Source: Undibacterium sp. (GTDB lineage: Bacteria; Pseudomonadota; Gammaproteobacteria; Burkholderiales; Burkholderiaceae_D). From it: a stretch of 64,000 nt of DNA. The stretch covers positions 118,623 through 182,622 of the forward strand of contig JAUSNO010000023.1 in the NCBI GenBank assembly GCA_030645915.1, in the 5' to 3' direction. The notes below the pieces were generated by a model that did no database searches, was not told the DNA's origin, and saw nothing but the letters and a program-made list of their open reading frames with translations. The translations under genes and the position numbers were made by a program. Within the stretch, counting starts at the first letter, position 1. The number at the start of each line of letters is the position of its first letter. Shown here one piece after another: positions 1 to 8,456 of this stretch.

Positions 1-840
1 ACGTATTGGTTGCGGCCCGATTAAAATAAACGGGACGTCAATTTTTGACGTCAGCTGGGTTAAGAAATCGGGAAAAGAAAATCCCTGGCCCGGCTTGAAC
101 TTATACGCCGAGCCTGCCGCCGTCAGGTAGCCATCGTCCGAGCGTGGTTTAGCTTTGATAGATAGATCGGGCAGCTTTAGCGGTATGCCGACAAACAGGG
201 ATTTTTTTTCCGATTTTCTGGCATGACGCAAGGCCCATCCGAAATAACTTATTTCCAGAACCCGGTCGGCCACCGCATAACCGTACGAAAACACGTGATC
301 CGCATGGTTGTATATCAATACCTTGATGCCAAAATGTTTTTTTGCAATGGCTACGGCGATAACCGCTTCTATATCATGCGGATGCAGATGCAGTATGGCG
401 GTTTCGCAGCGCGCCAGAATCGCAATAATGGACTGAATTTTTATGCGGCTGTCTGTCAGCTTGCCTATCTGGGTAAAACCGTATTTTGCCGCCGAGAGTT
501 TTTTCAGGGTGTTGGGGCCGGTAGATTCCGTGACGAGCACGGCGGAATCCTGCATTGCCTCTGAATGGATCAAGCGATCGACTATGCGGGTATGGCCGCC
601 CGTATCGTAGGCCTTGGTTAATACGTGTAAATAAGGATAGCGCGGCGTATCGGCAATATTAAGGTCAAATTGATCGGTATATTTTTCGACCAGTGCGTTC
701 TCAAGTTCGATCAGCTCATACTGGCCTATGCTGTTTTTCCATAGGATTTCTCCTAAAAAACGGGACATTTGAACGGCTTCATTCAAGTCTTTAGCCTGTT
801 TTATCGCCGCAATTGATTTTTGGATAAATGTGTTGAGCAT
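1..840 (-). CDS. Glycosyltransferase-like protein, N-terminal part (runs off window)
   Basis: An open frame of 280 codons runs from an ATG at 838-840 to the window edge without a stop, so only the N-terminal part is visible. The translation contains a GGHTRIVDRL stretch near residue 75 and a LHLHPHD stretch followed by an AIAKKHFGIKVLIYNHAD region. This is the style of the N-terminal Rossmann-like domain of GT-B glycosyltransferases, but I cannot name a family. It starts 7 nt after the wzx stop and is the last visible gene of the minus-strand sugar cluster, so a role in assembling a surface glycan on the lipid carrier is inferred from position. Low similarity to anything I recognise keeps the functional call tentative; that it is a gene is well supported by the long frame and tight spacing. 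Confidence 0.65.
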   Translation of the reverse strand, partial: MLNTFIQKSIAAIKQAKDLNEAVQMSRFLGEILWKNSIGQYELIELENALVEKYTDQFDLNIADTPRYPYLHVLTKAYDTGGHTRIVDRLIHSEAMQDSAVLVTESTGPNTLKKLSAAKYGFTQIGKLTDSRIKIQSIIAILARCETAILHLHPHDIEAVIAVAIAKKHFGIKVLIYNHADHVFSYGYAVADRVLEISYFGWALRHARKSEKKSLFVGIPLKLPDLSIKAKPRSDDGYLTAAGSAYKFKPGQGFSFPDFLTQLTSKIDVPFILIGPQPIR

Positions 841-847
841 GCCAGCG

Positions 848-2095
848 TTACCGGTAAACTGATTTATTTAATATCATGGCAATACATATCCAGTAGAGCG
901 CATAGTTAATGAGAAACGCGATGACGGCAGCCTTCAGACCGAACATCGGGGTCAGGGCAAAGGTGATGCCAACCAAGGAAAAACTGAATAGTATCTCAGT
1001 GATAATGTAGGATTTTGTCATCGCCTTACCTAACATGACGAAACCTAAAACCCAGCTTCCGATTTTTACTACGTCACCAATTAACTGCCAGCCGAGCAAG
1101 TCTATCATTGGCGTGAATTCTGGGGTGAATAGTATATTGATCAGCCAGTTTCGCAGCAGATATACGGCGATGGCACCGACGATAGTCACCGGCATGATGA
1201 AGCGATAAACCTTGGCAATTTCCTTGCGTAAAATGTGCGCATCGGTAATTTCAGCCAGCCGCGGCAGGTAATACACAGTGAGCGTAGTGGTAATAATCAT
1301 CAGATACATGTCGCTGATTCTGGTCACTGCTTGCCACATGCCTGCAGCTGTCCAGCCGAAGGTACTGACCAGGTGATCGCGGATCAAGAGCTGGCTTAAT
1401 GGCATGGCCACGGCGGTCACAACGGCCATCAGGGCATAACCGCCCAGCTTGCGCATCATGAGGGGATCAATGCGCCCAAACATTTGATTCAGGCTAAACC
1501 AATTGGTACGCAGACATAAAATAAGAGTGACAAAAAAAACGATGGATTGGTTGATCGCCAGTGCCACCAAGGCGCCATACAGGCCCCATATTTTTGCCAG
1601 ACTCCAGGTTGCTGCCAGCGTGACGATGCTGGTGGCGATATTGGCTACAGTATAGAGCGCGACCGCTTTCTTGCCATTGAGTAGGGCCATCAGCAGCGCA
1701 TTCAAGACAAATAAAATGAGCGTTGCCGCCAGCCACAAAAATACACTGCCCAGTTGCTCGTCTTTGAAAACCAGAACGGCCAACTGACGATGGAATAAAG
1801 CGATAAAAAGTGACACCAGCGCGGCGCAAGACAGCGATATTGTCCCGGCAGTACGCCATAACGCATGCTGCGATGGAATGTCTGCATGGTATTGCGCCGT
1901 GTACTTGGTCACCCCAGTGTTAATCGCTCCGCTGGCAAATGAGGTGATCATGGTCACTGCATTCTGGAATTGACCTATTGCGGCATAGCCGGCGGGGCCG
2001 ACATACAATGCCAGGATTTTATTCAACCCCAGCATTGCCAGCATGCGAACTGCGACGGCTATTGCATTGAGAAAGCTAGTGTGGAGCAAGGACAT
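848..2095 (-). CDS. wzx: Wzx-type polysaccharide (O-unit) flippase
   Basis: This 415-residue protein is almost entirely hydrophobic, with about a dozen membrane segments. It resembles the enterobacterial WzxE flippase: a MSLLHTSFLNAIAVAVRM start, GPAGYAAIGQFQN, a GVTKYTAQYH motif near residue 65, and a WQAVTRISDMYL motif in the middle. The family moves undecaprenyl-PP-linked oligosaccharide repeat units from the cytoplasmic to the periplasmic face of the inner membrane. It lies 3 nt downstream of the sugar aminotransferase, which matches the enterobacterial rffA-wzxE order where a dTDP-amino-sugar aminotransferase precedes the flippase. The transported unit therefore probably contains the 3-acetamido-3,6-dideoxyhexose made by the neighbouring genes (inference). 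Confidence 0.88.
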   Translation of the reverse strand: MSLLHTSFLNAIAVAVRMLAMLGLNKILALYVGPAGYAAIGQFQNAVTMITSFASGAINTGVTKYTAQYHADIPSQHALWRTAGTISLSCAALVSLFIALFHRQLAVLVFKDEQLGSVFLWLAATLILFVLNALLMALLNGKKAVALYTVANIATSIVTLAATWSLAKIWGLYGALVALAINQSIVFFVTLILCLRTNWFSLNQMFGRIDPLMMRKLGGYALMAVVTAVAMPLSQLLIRDHLVSTFGWTAAGMWQAVTRISDMYLMIITTTLTVYYLPRLAEITDAHILRKEIAKVYRFIMPVTIVGAIAVYLLRNWLINILFTPEFTPMIDLLGWQLIGDVVKIGSWVLGFVMLGKAMTKSYIITEILFSFSLVGITFALTPMFGLKAAVIAFLINYALYWICIAMILNKSVYR

Positions 2096-2098
2096 TGA

Positions 2099-3202
2099 TC
2101 AGGCAGCAAACTGTCTTACGACTTCAAGCACGCGATGCGCATCAGCTGACGAGAGGTAAGGATCGAGCGGCAAGCTGATAATTTCTGAATGGATTTTTTC
2201 AGAGATGGGCAAGCTGCCGGTCGCCATGTCCAATTCAGCATAGGCACCCTGCAGATGCGGGGGAATCGGATAGTGAATCACCGTGCCTATGCCTGCCGCT
2301 TGCAGGTACTGTTGTAATTCGTCACGCTTTGCGCAGCGCACCACATACAGGTGCCAGACCGGATCAGCCCATTCCGGTACATACGGCAATGTCAGAGAAG
2401 GAAGCTGTTGGAGGCCTTGCTGGTAAATGCGCGCCAAAGCCCTGCGCTGTTCGTTCCATTGCGTAATTTTTTTCAATTTAACTCGGAGAAAGGCAGCCTG
2501 CAATTCATCGAGCCGGGAGTTAAATCCCTTTATTTCATTTTTGTATTTGATTTGCGAGCCATAGTTACGCAACATTCTGAGCTGGTCGGCCAAGGCGTCG
2601 TCATTGGTCGTAATGGCGCCGGCGTCGCCAAGCGCGCCGAGATTTTTCCCGGGGTAAAAACTATGCCCGGCGGCATCAGCAAGACCGCCAGATAGTCGGC
2701 CTTTGTAAAGCGCGCCTTGTGACTGCGCCGCATCTTCTATGACCTTCAGCCCATGTTTGCGCGCAATGTCATTGATGGCATCCATGTCGGCCATCTGCCC
2801 ATACAGATGGACGGCGATAATCGCCTTGGTGCGCGGCGTAATGGCCGCTTCAATCAGCGCCGGATCGATATTGTAAGTGGCCAGATCCGGTTCGACCGGA
2901 ACCGGCGTCGCGCCGGCATACGATGCGGCAAGCCAGGTGGCAATATAGGTGTTGGATGGGACGATCACTTCATCGCCAGCACCAATGCCATAAGCGCGCA
3001 GGATCAAATGCAGAGCATCGAGGCCATTGCCAACGCCTATGCAATGCTTGGTGCCGCAGTAACTGGCGTATTCCTGTTCGAACAAGGCGAGCTGATTACC
3101 CTGAATGAACCAGCCGCTATCGAGAACTTCGTTGAAAACTTGCGTCAATTCGGCACGCAAGTCTTGATGCTGGACTTTTAAGTCGAGAAAGGGAATGTTC
3201 AT
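2099..3202 (-). CDS. fdtB: dTDP-3-amino-3,6-dideoxyhexose transaminase (FdtB/QdtB-like, DegT/DnrJ/EryC1 family)
   Basis: A 367-residue PLP-dependent sugar aminotransferase. Visible hallmarks are the N-terminal [31 protein letters not shown], the EDAAQSQGA motif (PLP-contacting Asp) and [17 protein letters not shown], whose Lys forms the Schiff base with PLP. The family transfers an amino group from glutamate to a 3-keto sugar nucleotide. Together with an FdtA-like isomerase and an acetyltransferase it should convert dTDP-3-keto-6-deoxyhexose into the 3-amino sugar. Its ATG overlaps the stop of the acetyltransferase gene (TGA within ATGA at 3199-3202). Whether the product is Fuc3N or Qui3N depends on the isomerase and cannot be decided from the sequence by eye. 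Confidence 0.85.
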   Translation of the reverse strand: MNIPFLDLKVQHQDLRAELTQVFNEVLDSGWFIQGNQLALFEQEYASYCGTKHCIGVGNGLDALHLILRAYGIGAGDEVIVPSNTYIATWLAASYAGATPVPVEPDLATYNIDPALIEAAITPRTKAIIAVHLYGQMADMDAINDIARKHGLKVIEDAAQSQGALYKGRLSGGLADAAGHSFYPGKNLGALGDAGAITTNDDALADQLRMLRNYGSQIKYKNEIKGFNSRLDELQAAFLRVKLKKITQWNEQRRALARIYQQGLQQLPSLTLPYVPEWADPVWHLYVVRCAKRDELQQYLQAAGIGTVIHYPIPPHLQGAYAELDMATGSLPISEKIHSEIISLPLDPYLSSADAHRVLEVVRQFAA

Positions 3203-3663
3203 TGTGACTCTTCTATCTTGCGAATAGTGCGGGCAGGATTACCTGCCACCAAAGTATTATCGGGTACGTTTTTTGTGACGACGCTGCCGGCACCTATCAT
3301 GGCATTCTTACCGACAGTAATGCCAGGCAGAATGGTAGCGTTCGCTCCGATCGACGCGCCTTTCATGATGATGGTTTGCGGGAAGGCAGCCGGGTAAATT
3401 TTTGACCGTGGAAACATGTCATTCGTAAAAGTGACGTTGGGTCCGACGAATACGTCATCTTCCAGCCTTACGCCGTCCCAAAGCTGCACACCACTTTTAA
3501 CGGTGACACGGTCACCTATCACGACATCATTTTCAATCAGGCAATGAGAGCAGATATTGCAATCTTGTCCAATGACGGCGCCCGGCAGGACGACAACGAA
3601 TTGCCACACCTTGGTGCGATTACCGATCTTGGTACTCTGTACGTCACTGCTGGGGTGTATCAC
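3199..3663 (-). CDS. fdtC: Sugar-nucleotide 3-N-acetyltransferase, left-handed beta-helix (FdtC/QdtC-like)
   Basis: A 154-residue hexapeptide-repeat protein starting [20 protein letters not shown] from a GTG codon at 3661-3663. Repeated [V/I]-G-x-x motifs ([42 protein letters not shown]) build the left-handed beta-helix, ending in [11 protein letters not shown]. These are typical of acetyl-CoA-dependent acetyltransferases acting on dTDP-3-amino-3,6-dideoxyhexoses. The gene overlaps the 3' end of the rmlD/fdtA fusion by 20 nt and the fdtB start by 4 nt, so translation is probably coupled. Assignment to FdtC versus QdtC or a WbbJ-like relative rests on the neighbours. Confidence 0.85.
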   Translation of the reverse strand: MIHPSSDVQSTKIGNRTKVWQFVVVLPGAVIGQDCNICSHCLIENDVVIGDRVTVKSGVQLWDGVRLEDDVFVGPNVTFTNDMFPRSKIYPAAFPQTIIMKGASIGANATILPGITVGKNAMIGAGSVVTKNVPDNTLVAGNPARTIRKIEESQ

Positions 3664-4978
3664 TTACGTGCTCCAGAAAGGCCGCGTAATTGCGTATGTA
3701 ATCATCTTCCGTGTAATGTTGATCGGCAAATACCAAGAGCACACAGTCTTCCGAAAAATCTTTCATCACGCGCCAAATCATCGATCCTATCAGGAGACCT
3801 TTGGTTGGATCATCCAGCCTGAATTCGGTTTTTTCAATCCCGTCATCCAGCACCATTGTGCAAGAACCGCGCACTGCAACGGCGAGCTGCTTCAGGTTCT
3901 TGTGAGCATGCTCACCACGCTCCACACCTTCTTTAGTACCAAAGATGTAGTACATGCGCTTAATCTCAAACGGGATGTCTTGTTGCGATTCAACTGCAAC
4001 CAGGCTGCCGCGCTCGTCGCCCATTACCCGCAGAGGAATGATTTTCGGCTTTAACGGCGTCCTGTTGGCAATGGCTGTCAGGCAACCCAAAACCGACTTT
4101 TGCCATCGCGGCACTTGAATATCAAAATGGGCGGACAGCAGACTGGTTGAGAGCAGAGAATTGACCGGCCGTGTCGCTTTGACCGGATATTCGTTTGAAG
4201 AAATCCCCCTCACTTGCGGCGCTGCTTTTCCAAGCAAGCTAAAGGTGTCGGCAACGCGTACGATTTCTTCGGCAAATCCACACCAACTGGTCGTGCCAGC
4301 TGGAGCGAGATTGTACAGGCCGCCATGTTTTTTCCACCAGTCGGCGGATGAATTGGCACTCAGCATTTGCTTGAGAATATCTGCGGTGGTATTGGCAATC
4401 CAATCTGCCGAGCACGGTGCGCCCCATTGATCGTCGACAACCTTCAGTTCGTCGCGCTCTTTTGCCAGGCGGAGCATGGTCAATAAAAAATTCTTGCCAA
4501 AATCGGAGTACACCCAGCTAGTGCGGAAAATCAAATAATTGCAGCCACTCGCACATATCAGCGCCTCTCCCTCAAGTTTGGTTTTGCCGTAAACGTTAAT
4601 AGGGCAAGTCACATCCTGTTCGGTATAGGGCAGCAAAGCCCCTTGCGCGTTTTGCTTGCGACCATCAAAAACGTAATCAGTCGAGTAATGGATCAATGCC
4701 GCGCCGAGTTTTTTCGCTTCTTCTGCCATGATGCCTGGCGCGATGGCGTTGACCAAGTGCGCCATTTCCAGTTCACTTTCAGCCTGATCGACCGCAGTAT
4801 AGGCGGCTGGATTGATGATCAGATCAGGCCGGATACGCTGAATGTTCGCCCGTATCAGATCTGGTTTGCTGAGATCCATCTGTTCACGCGTCAGAACAAT
4901 GATCTCGCCAATGCCTTGCAATGCACCAAGGAGTGCATGACCAACTTGACCGGTAGTGCCCGTTAACAAAATTTTCAT
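3644..4978 (-). CDS. rmlD: Fusion: dTDP-4-dehydrorhamnose reductase (RmlD) + dTDP-6-deoxyhex-4-ulose isomerase (FdtA/QdtA-like)
   Basis: One uninterrupted frame of 444 residues carries two enzymes. Residues 1 to about 305 are Rml[14 protein letters not shown] (NAD(P)-binding), [10 protein letters not shown], and YGKTKLEGE with the catalytic Tyr-Lys pair. Residues about 310-444 are a cupin of the FdtA/WxcM type: [27 protein letters not shown] and [12 protein letters not shown] with the His residues of the active site. RmlD makes dTDP-L-rhamnose; FdtA isomerises dTDP-4-keto-6-deoxyglucose to the 3-keto sugar. The ATG at 4976-4978 overlaps the rmlC stop (ATGA), which fixes this start over a longer in-frame extension to 5083. 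These are normally separate genes; the join lies around [20 protein letters not shown]. The fusion could be genuine or could come from loss of a stop or a sequencing error, but both halves look intact. Confidence 0.88.
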   Translation of the reverse strand: MKILLTGTTGQVGHALLGALQGIGEIIVLTREQMDLSKPDLIRANIQRIRPDLIINPAAYTAVDQAESELEMAHLVNAIAPGIMAEEAKKLGAALIHYSTDYVFDGRKQNAQGALLPYTEQDVTCPINVYGKTKLEGEALICASGCNYLIFRTSWVYSDFGKNFLLTMLRLAKERDELKVVDDQWGAPCSADWIANTTADILKQMLSANSSADWWKKHGGLYNLAPAGTTSWCGFAEEIVRVADTFSLLGKAAPQVRGISSNEYPVKATRPVNSLLSTSLLSAHFDIQVPRWQKSVLGCLTAIANRTPLKPKIIPLRVMGDERGSLVAVESQQDIPFEIKRMYYIFGTKEGVERGEHAHKNLKQLAVAVRGSCTMVLDDGIEKTEFRLDDPTKGLLIGSMIWRVMKDFSEDCVLLVFADQHYTEDDYIRNYAAFLEHVSDTPQQ

Positions 4979-5520
4979 GCAAAGACCTCTGCATTCACCA
5001 GCGATTGCCCTTGCTGGTCTTTGGCCGACATGATAGGCGCGCCCTGCAACGGCCACTGTATGTCTACTGCGGGATCGTTCCACTGCAGGCAGCGCTCATG
5101 TTCCGGTGCCCAGTAATCCGTCGTTTTGTACAAGAACTCTGCGCTGTCGCTAATGACCATGAAGCCGTGCGCAAAACCGGGCGGAACCCAAAGCTGGCGT
5201 TTGTTAGTTGCTGACAGTGTGACACCCGTCCATTGGCCAAAACGCGGTGAGCTTTTTCGAATATCCACCGCGACGTCAAATACCTCTCCTGAAACAACGC
5301 GTACCAATTTCCCCTGAGGCTGACGAATTTGGTAATGCATGCCGCGTAATACATTTTTTGCTGACAAGGAATGATTATCCTGAACAAAAGCAGTCTCCAA
5401 GCCACTCAATTCAGTAAATTTTTTTGCATTGAAACTTTCGTAAAAAAAGCCTCTATCATCGCCAAAAATACGTGGCTCAAAAATGAGTACTTCCGGTAAA
5501 TTTGTCTTAATGACATTCAT
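4975..5520 (-). CDS. rmlC: dTDP-4-dehydrorhamnose 3,5-epimerase
   Basis: A 181-residue cupin enzyme, normal length for RmlC. It begins MNVIKTNLPEVLIFEPRIFGDDRGFFYESFN and contains FVQDNHSLS, RGMHYQ (active-site His), GKLVRVVSGEVFDVAVDIR and a later Tyr in YKTTDYWAPEHER. It epimerises C3 and C5 of dTDP-4-keto-6-deoxy-D-glucose in the rhamnose pathway. It sits 19 nt after rmlA, and its stop overlaps the start of the rmlD fusion, completing rmlBACD. Confidence 0.97.
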   Translation of the reverse strand: MNVIKTNLPEVLIFEPRIFGDDRGFFYESFNAKKFTELSGLETAFVQDNHSLSAKNVLRGMHYQIRQPQGKLVRVVSGEVFDVAVDIRKSSPRFGQWTGVTLSATNKRQLWVPPGFAHGFMVISDSAEFLYKTTDYWAPEHERCLQWNDPAVDIQWPLQGAPIMSAKDQQGQSLVNAEVFA

Positions 5521-5539
5521 AGCGCGATCTTCAATTTAA

Positions 5540-6442
5540 TTAGTAAGCTTTACTTTCGAGCAGTTGCAGCAGGTAACGACCGTATTCGTTCTTTTTGAGT
5601 GGCTGCGCCAGACTTTCCAATTGCGCTTCATTGATATAACCGCGTCGGAAAGCAATCTCTTCCGGGCAAGCGACTTTTAATCCCTGACGTTTTTCTATCG
5701 TGGCGATGAATTGACTCGCCTCCAGCAAGGACTCATGGGTACCGGTATCGAGCCATGCCATACCGCGTCCCATTAACTCGACTTTCAATTGTCCCTGTTT
5801 TAAATAGACATTATTGACATCGGTGATTTCCAATTCGCCACGGTGCGAAGGCTTGATGTCTGCAGCAATATTCAGCACCTGCTGGTCATAGAAATACAGG
5901 CCTGTGACTGCGTAATTCGATTTTGGCTTCAGCGGCTTTTCTTCAATGCTGATCGCTTGTTTGCTAGTATCAAATTCGACCACGCCATAGCGTTCCGGAT
6001 CATGTACATGATAAGCAAAGACAGTCGCGCCATGAAGATTGGCGTTAGCTGCTTTTAATTGGGATTCAAAATCGTGGCCATAGTAGATATTGTCGCCCAG
6101 TATCAGCGCAGAAGGCGCGTCGCCGACGAACTCGCGGCCAATGATAAACGCCTGTGCCAAGCCATCCGGTGTCGGCTGTACTGCATATTGAAGATTAATA
6201 CCCCATTGAGAGCCATCGCCCAGCAATTCCTGAAATCGTGGTGTGTCTTGCGGCGTCGAGATAATCAAAATATCCTTCATGCCCGCAAGCATCAGCGTGG
6301 TGAGCGGGTAATAAATCATCGGTTTATCGTAAACAGGAAGAAGCTGTTTTGAAACCGATTTGGTGACTGGATACAAGCGAGTGCCAGAACCACCAGCCAA
6401 AATAATACCTTTGCGTGCGATCGTTGGTGCAGTAGATGTCAT
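5540..6442 (-). CDS. rmlA: Glucose-1-phosphate thymidylyltransferase
   Basis: A 300-residue nucleotidyltransferase with the signature [17 protein letters not shown] (dTTP and Mg binding) near residue 17, [14 protein letters not shown], and [11 protein letters not shown] with the metal-binding Asp. It joins dTTP and glucose-1-phosphate to give dTDP-glucose, the entry step for both dTDP-rhamnose and the dTDP-amino sugar. Its ATG overlaps the rmlB stop (ATGA at 6439-6442), so it belongs to one transcript with rmlB. Confidence 0.97.
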   Translation of the reverse strand: MTSTAPTIARKGIILAGGSGTRLYPVTKSVSKQLLPVYDKPMIYYPLTTLMLAGMKDILIISTPQDTPRFQELLGDGSQWGINLQYAVQPTPDGLAQAFIIGREFVGDAPSALILGDNIYYGHDFESQLKAANANLHGATVFAYHVHDPERYGVVEFDTSKQAISIEEKPLKPKSNYAVTGLYFYDQQVLNIAADIKPSHRGELEITDVNNVYLKQGQLKVELMGRGMAWLDTGTHESLLEASQFIATIEKRQGLKVACPEEIAFRRGYINEAQLESLAQPLKKNEYGRYLLQLLESKAY

Positions 6443-7527
6443 GCGGATTCCTGTGTTGCTGTTGTTGGCGTTGTACTTTGATATTGCAGATCAACCCATT
6501 TTAAATAGTCGCCTGATTGCACTTGCGTGACCCAGGTGTCGTTTGCCAGATACCATGCTACCGTTTTAAGCAAGCCGGTTTCAAAGGTTTCTGCTGGTTT
6601 CCAACCCAACTCTTTTTCAATTTTACGGGCATCTATCGCATAACGACGGTCGTGTCCCGGGCGGTCTGCAATGTGTTTGATCTGGTCGCGGTAGCTGCCA
6701 TTTTTTTTGGGCTGTAACTGGTCGAGCAAATCACATAGATGATGTACAACACTCATATTGGTTTGTTCATTCCAGCCGCCAATATTATAAGTTTCTCCTA
6801 ATCGACCGCTTTCAAGAACGCGGCGTATCGCTGCGCAATGATCTGTGACATATAGCCAGTCTCTTACTTGCTTGCCATCTCCATACACCGGCAAATCTTT
6901 GCCAGCGCGCGCGTTGGCGATGATCAATGGAATGAGTTTTTCCGGGAAATGGTATGGACCATAATTGTTGGAGCAATTTGTGGTTAATACGGGTAAGCCA
7001 TAAGTATGAAAGTAGGCCCGGACCAGATGATCCGATGCCGCTTTCGATGCCGAGTAAGGGCTATTGGGTGCGTAGCCAGTGGTTTCGGTAAAAGGCGGAT
7101 CGTTTTCGCCGAGTGTGCCATATACTTCATCGGTGGAAACGTGCAGGAAGCGGAAGGCCGCTTTGTCTGTGTCTGGTAGCGTTTGCCAATACGCGCGGCT
7201 TGCCTCAAGCAAGCTAAAAGTACCATTGATATTGGTAGCGACAAAATCCGCGGGCCCATGTATCGAACGATCCACATGACTTTCAGCCGCAAAATGCACA
7301 ATGGCACGAGGCTGATATTTGGCCAGTAAATCGGCTACTTTTTTACTGTCGTTGATGTCGCCCTGTACAAAAATGTGGCGCGTATCATTTTGCAGACTGG
7401 CGAGATTGTTCAGATTTCCAGCGTAAGTCAATTTGTCTAAATTGATGACGGGTTCCTGGCTTTGCGCAAGCCAATTCAATACAAAATTTGCACCGATAAA
7501 GCCGGCACCACCTGTGACTAAAATCAT
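6439..7527 (-). CDS. rmlB: dTDP-glucose 4,6-dehydratase
   Basis: An extended SDR enzyme, 362 residues from the ATG at 7525-7527: [16 protein letters not shown] (NAD site), [19 protein letters not shown] and [12 protein letters not shown] (catalytic Tyr-xxx-Lys). It makes dTDP-4-keto-6-deoxyglucose, the branch-point intermediate for RmlC/RmlD and FdtA. The frame stays open to a TTG at 7560, but an AAGAAAG ribosome-binding site lies just upstream of 7527 and the family starts right at the glycine-rich loop, so the shorter start is preferred. It is the first gene of the sugar cluster, transcribed away from grpE. Confidence 0.96.
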   Translation of the reverse strand: MILVTGGAGFIGANFVLNWLAQSQEPVINLDKLTYAGNLNNLASLQNDTRHIFVQGDINDSKKVADLLAKYQPRAIVHFAAESHVDRSIHGPADFVATNINGTFSLLEASRAYWQTLPDTDKAAFRFLHVSTDEVYGTLGENDPPFTETTGYAPNSPYSASKAASDHLVRAYFHTYGLPVLTTNCSNNYGPYHFPEKLIPLIIANARAGKDLPVYGDGKQVRDWLYVTDHCAAIRRVLESGRLGETYNIGGWNEQTNMSVVHHLCDLLDQLQPKKNGSYRDQIKHIADRPGHDRRYAIDARKIEKELGWKPAETFETGLLKTVAWYLANDTWVTQVQSGDYLKWVDLQYQSTTPTTATQESA

Positions 7528-7690
7528 ATTTGCATCTTTCTTCAAATAACTCAGGCTCAAAAAACATAATTTTACGCGAGAAGGAGCTGGGTTCGTAGCA
7601 GAAGACGTCGATTAATACTTTAAAAACAAGAGTTGCATAAGAAAAAGGATAGGAAAGACCGGATTTCTTTGAAAAAGTTCGCCAATACCC

Positions 7691-7718
7691 CTTGAAATGA
7701 CATGGGTACGCCCCATTT
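7691..7718 (+). promoter_or_regulatory. RpoH (sigma-32) heat-shock promoter of grpE-dnaK-dnaJ
   Basis: CTTGAAA at 7691-7697, a 13-nt spacer, then CCCCATTT at 7711-7718. This matches the known sigma-32 consensus (CTTGAAA, 11-16 nt, CCCCATnT) essentially perfectly, and lies 37 nt upstream of the grpE start. Heat-shock induction of the operon follows from established knowledge of this promoter class. Confidence 0.92.
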
Positions 7719-7754
7719 CTACTTTTAATGTGAAATTAATTGGGGAGATTGTTA

Positions 7755-8297
7755 ATGCAAGAGCAAGAAAAGCCAGTAGAAAATGTCAATCCGGTAGAGG
7801 ACGTTGCGGTTGAATCAACGCAACAAATTGAAATGCCCGACCTGTCGGTAGATGCAGTGGCACAGCTGGAAGCTAAAGTGCTGGAATTGCAAGATGCGTT
7901 TATGCGGGCGAAGGCAGAAGGTGAAAATATTCGCCGCCGTGCCCAGGAAGATATTTCCAAAGCGCATAAATTTGCCATTGAGAGTTTTGCTGAAGCGATG
8001 GTGCCAGTTAAAGATAGCTTGGAAATGGCATTGAAAATTGAGACACCGTCTTTGGAATCGATCAAAGAAGGAGTGGAGATGACGTTAAAGCAACTTAATG
8101 CTGCCTTCGATAAAAATCGTCTGATGGAAATTAATCCACCTCAAGGCGAGAAGCTTGACCCCATGAAGCATCAAGCGATTTCCATGGTGCCAGCTGAGCA
8201 AGATGCAAATACCGTCGTTACGGTATTGCAAAAAGGTTATACGATTGCAGACCGCTTGCTGCGCCCGGCTTTGGTGACGGTAGCGCAGGCAAAATGA
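7755..8297 (+). CDS. grpE: Nucleotide exchange factor GrpE
   Basis: A 180-residue GrpE: an acidic, poorly ordered N-terminus, a long amphipathic helix ([29 protein letters not shown]), and a C-terminal beta domain ending [25 protein letters not shown]. It is the homodimeric exchange factor that releases ADP from DnaK. The ATG at 7755 has a GGGGAGA ribosome-binding site 6-7 nt upstream; an in-frame TTG at 7740 would cover that site and is rejected. It is the first gene behind the RpoH promoter. Confidence 0.97.
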   Translation: MQEQEKPVENVNPVEDVAVESTQQIEMPDLSVDAVAQLEAKVLELQDAFMRAKAEGENIRRRAQEDISKAHKFAIESFAEAMVPVKDSLEMALKIETPSLESIKEGVEMTLKQLNAAFDKNRLMEINPPQGEKLDPMKHQAISMVPAEQDANTVVTVLQKGYTIADRLLRPALVTVAQAK

Positions 8298-8347
8298 TAA
8301 AAATAGATAAAGCTGATCAAAATAACTAAAAAAACAGGTAAAACCAG

Positions 8348-8375
8348 CTTGAAAATGGCTGTTTTTGCCTAACAT
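8348..8375 (+). promoter_or_regulatory. Possible second sigma-32 promoter upstream of dnaK
   Basis: A perfect CTTGAAA lies at 8348-8354, followed after 13 nt by CCTAACAT at 8368-8375, a poor match to CCCCATnT. It lies in the 159-nt grpE-dnaK gap, where an extra heat-shock promoter would be plausible. The -10 mismatch makes this tentative. Confidence 0.35.
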
Positions 8376-8456
8376 CAGAAACAGACGGGTCGCATAGACT
8401 CAGCAAATTTTAAAACTAAGTTCAAAAACTAATAATTAAATCTAGAGGGAAATATC

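Noticed and set aside
223..564. Plus-strand open frame near the window start
   Set aside because: It lies within the longer minus-strand glycosyltransferase-like frame, which fits the operon.
4040..4110. Possible sequencing frameshift at the rmlD/fdtA join
   Set aside because: The frame is open on both sides and both domains keep their full motifs, so I treat it as a fusion and list the doubt as a finding.
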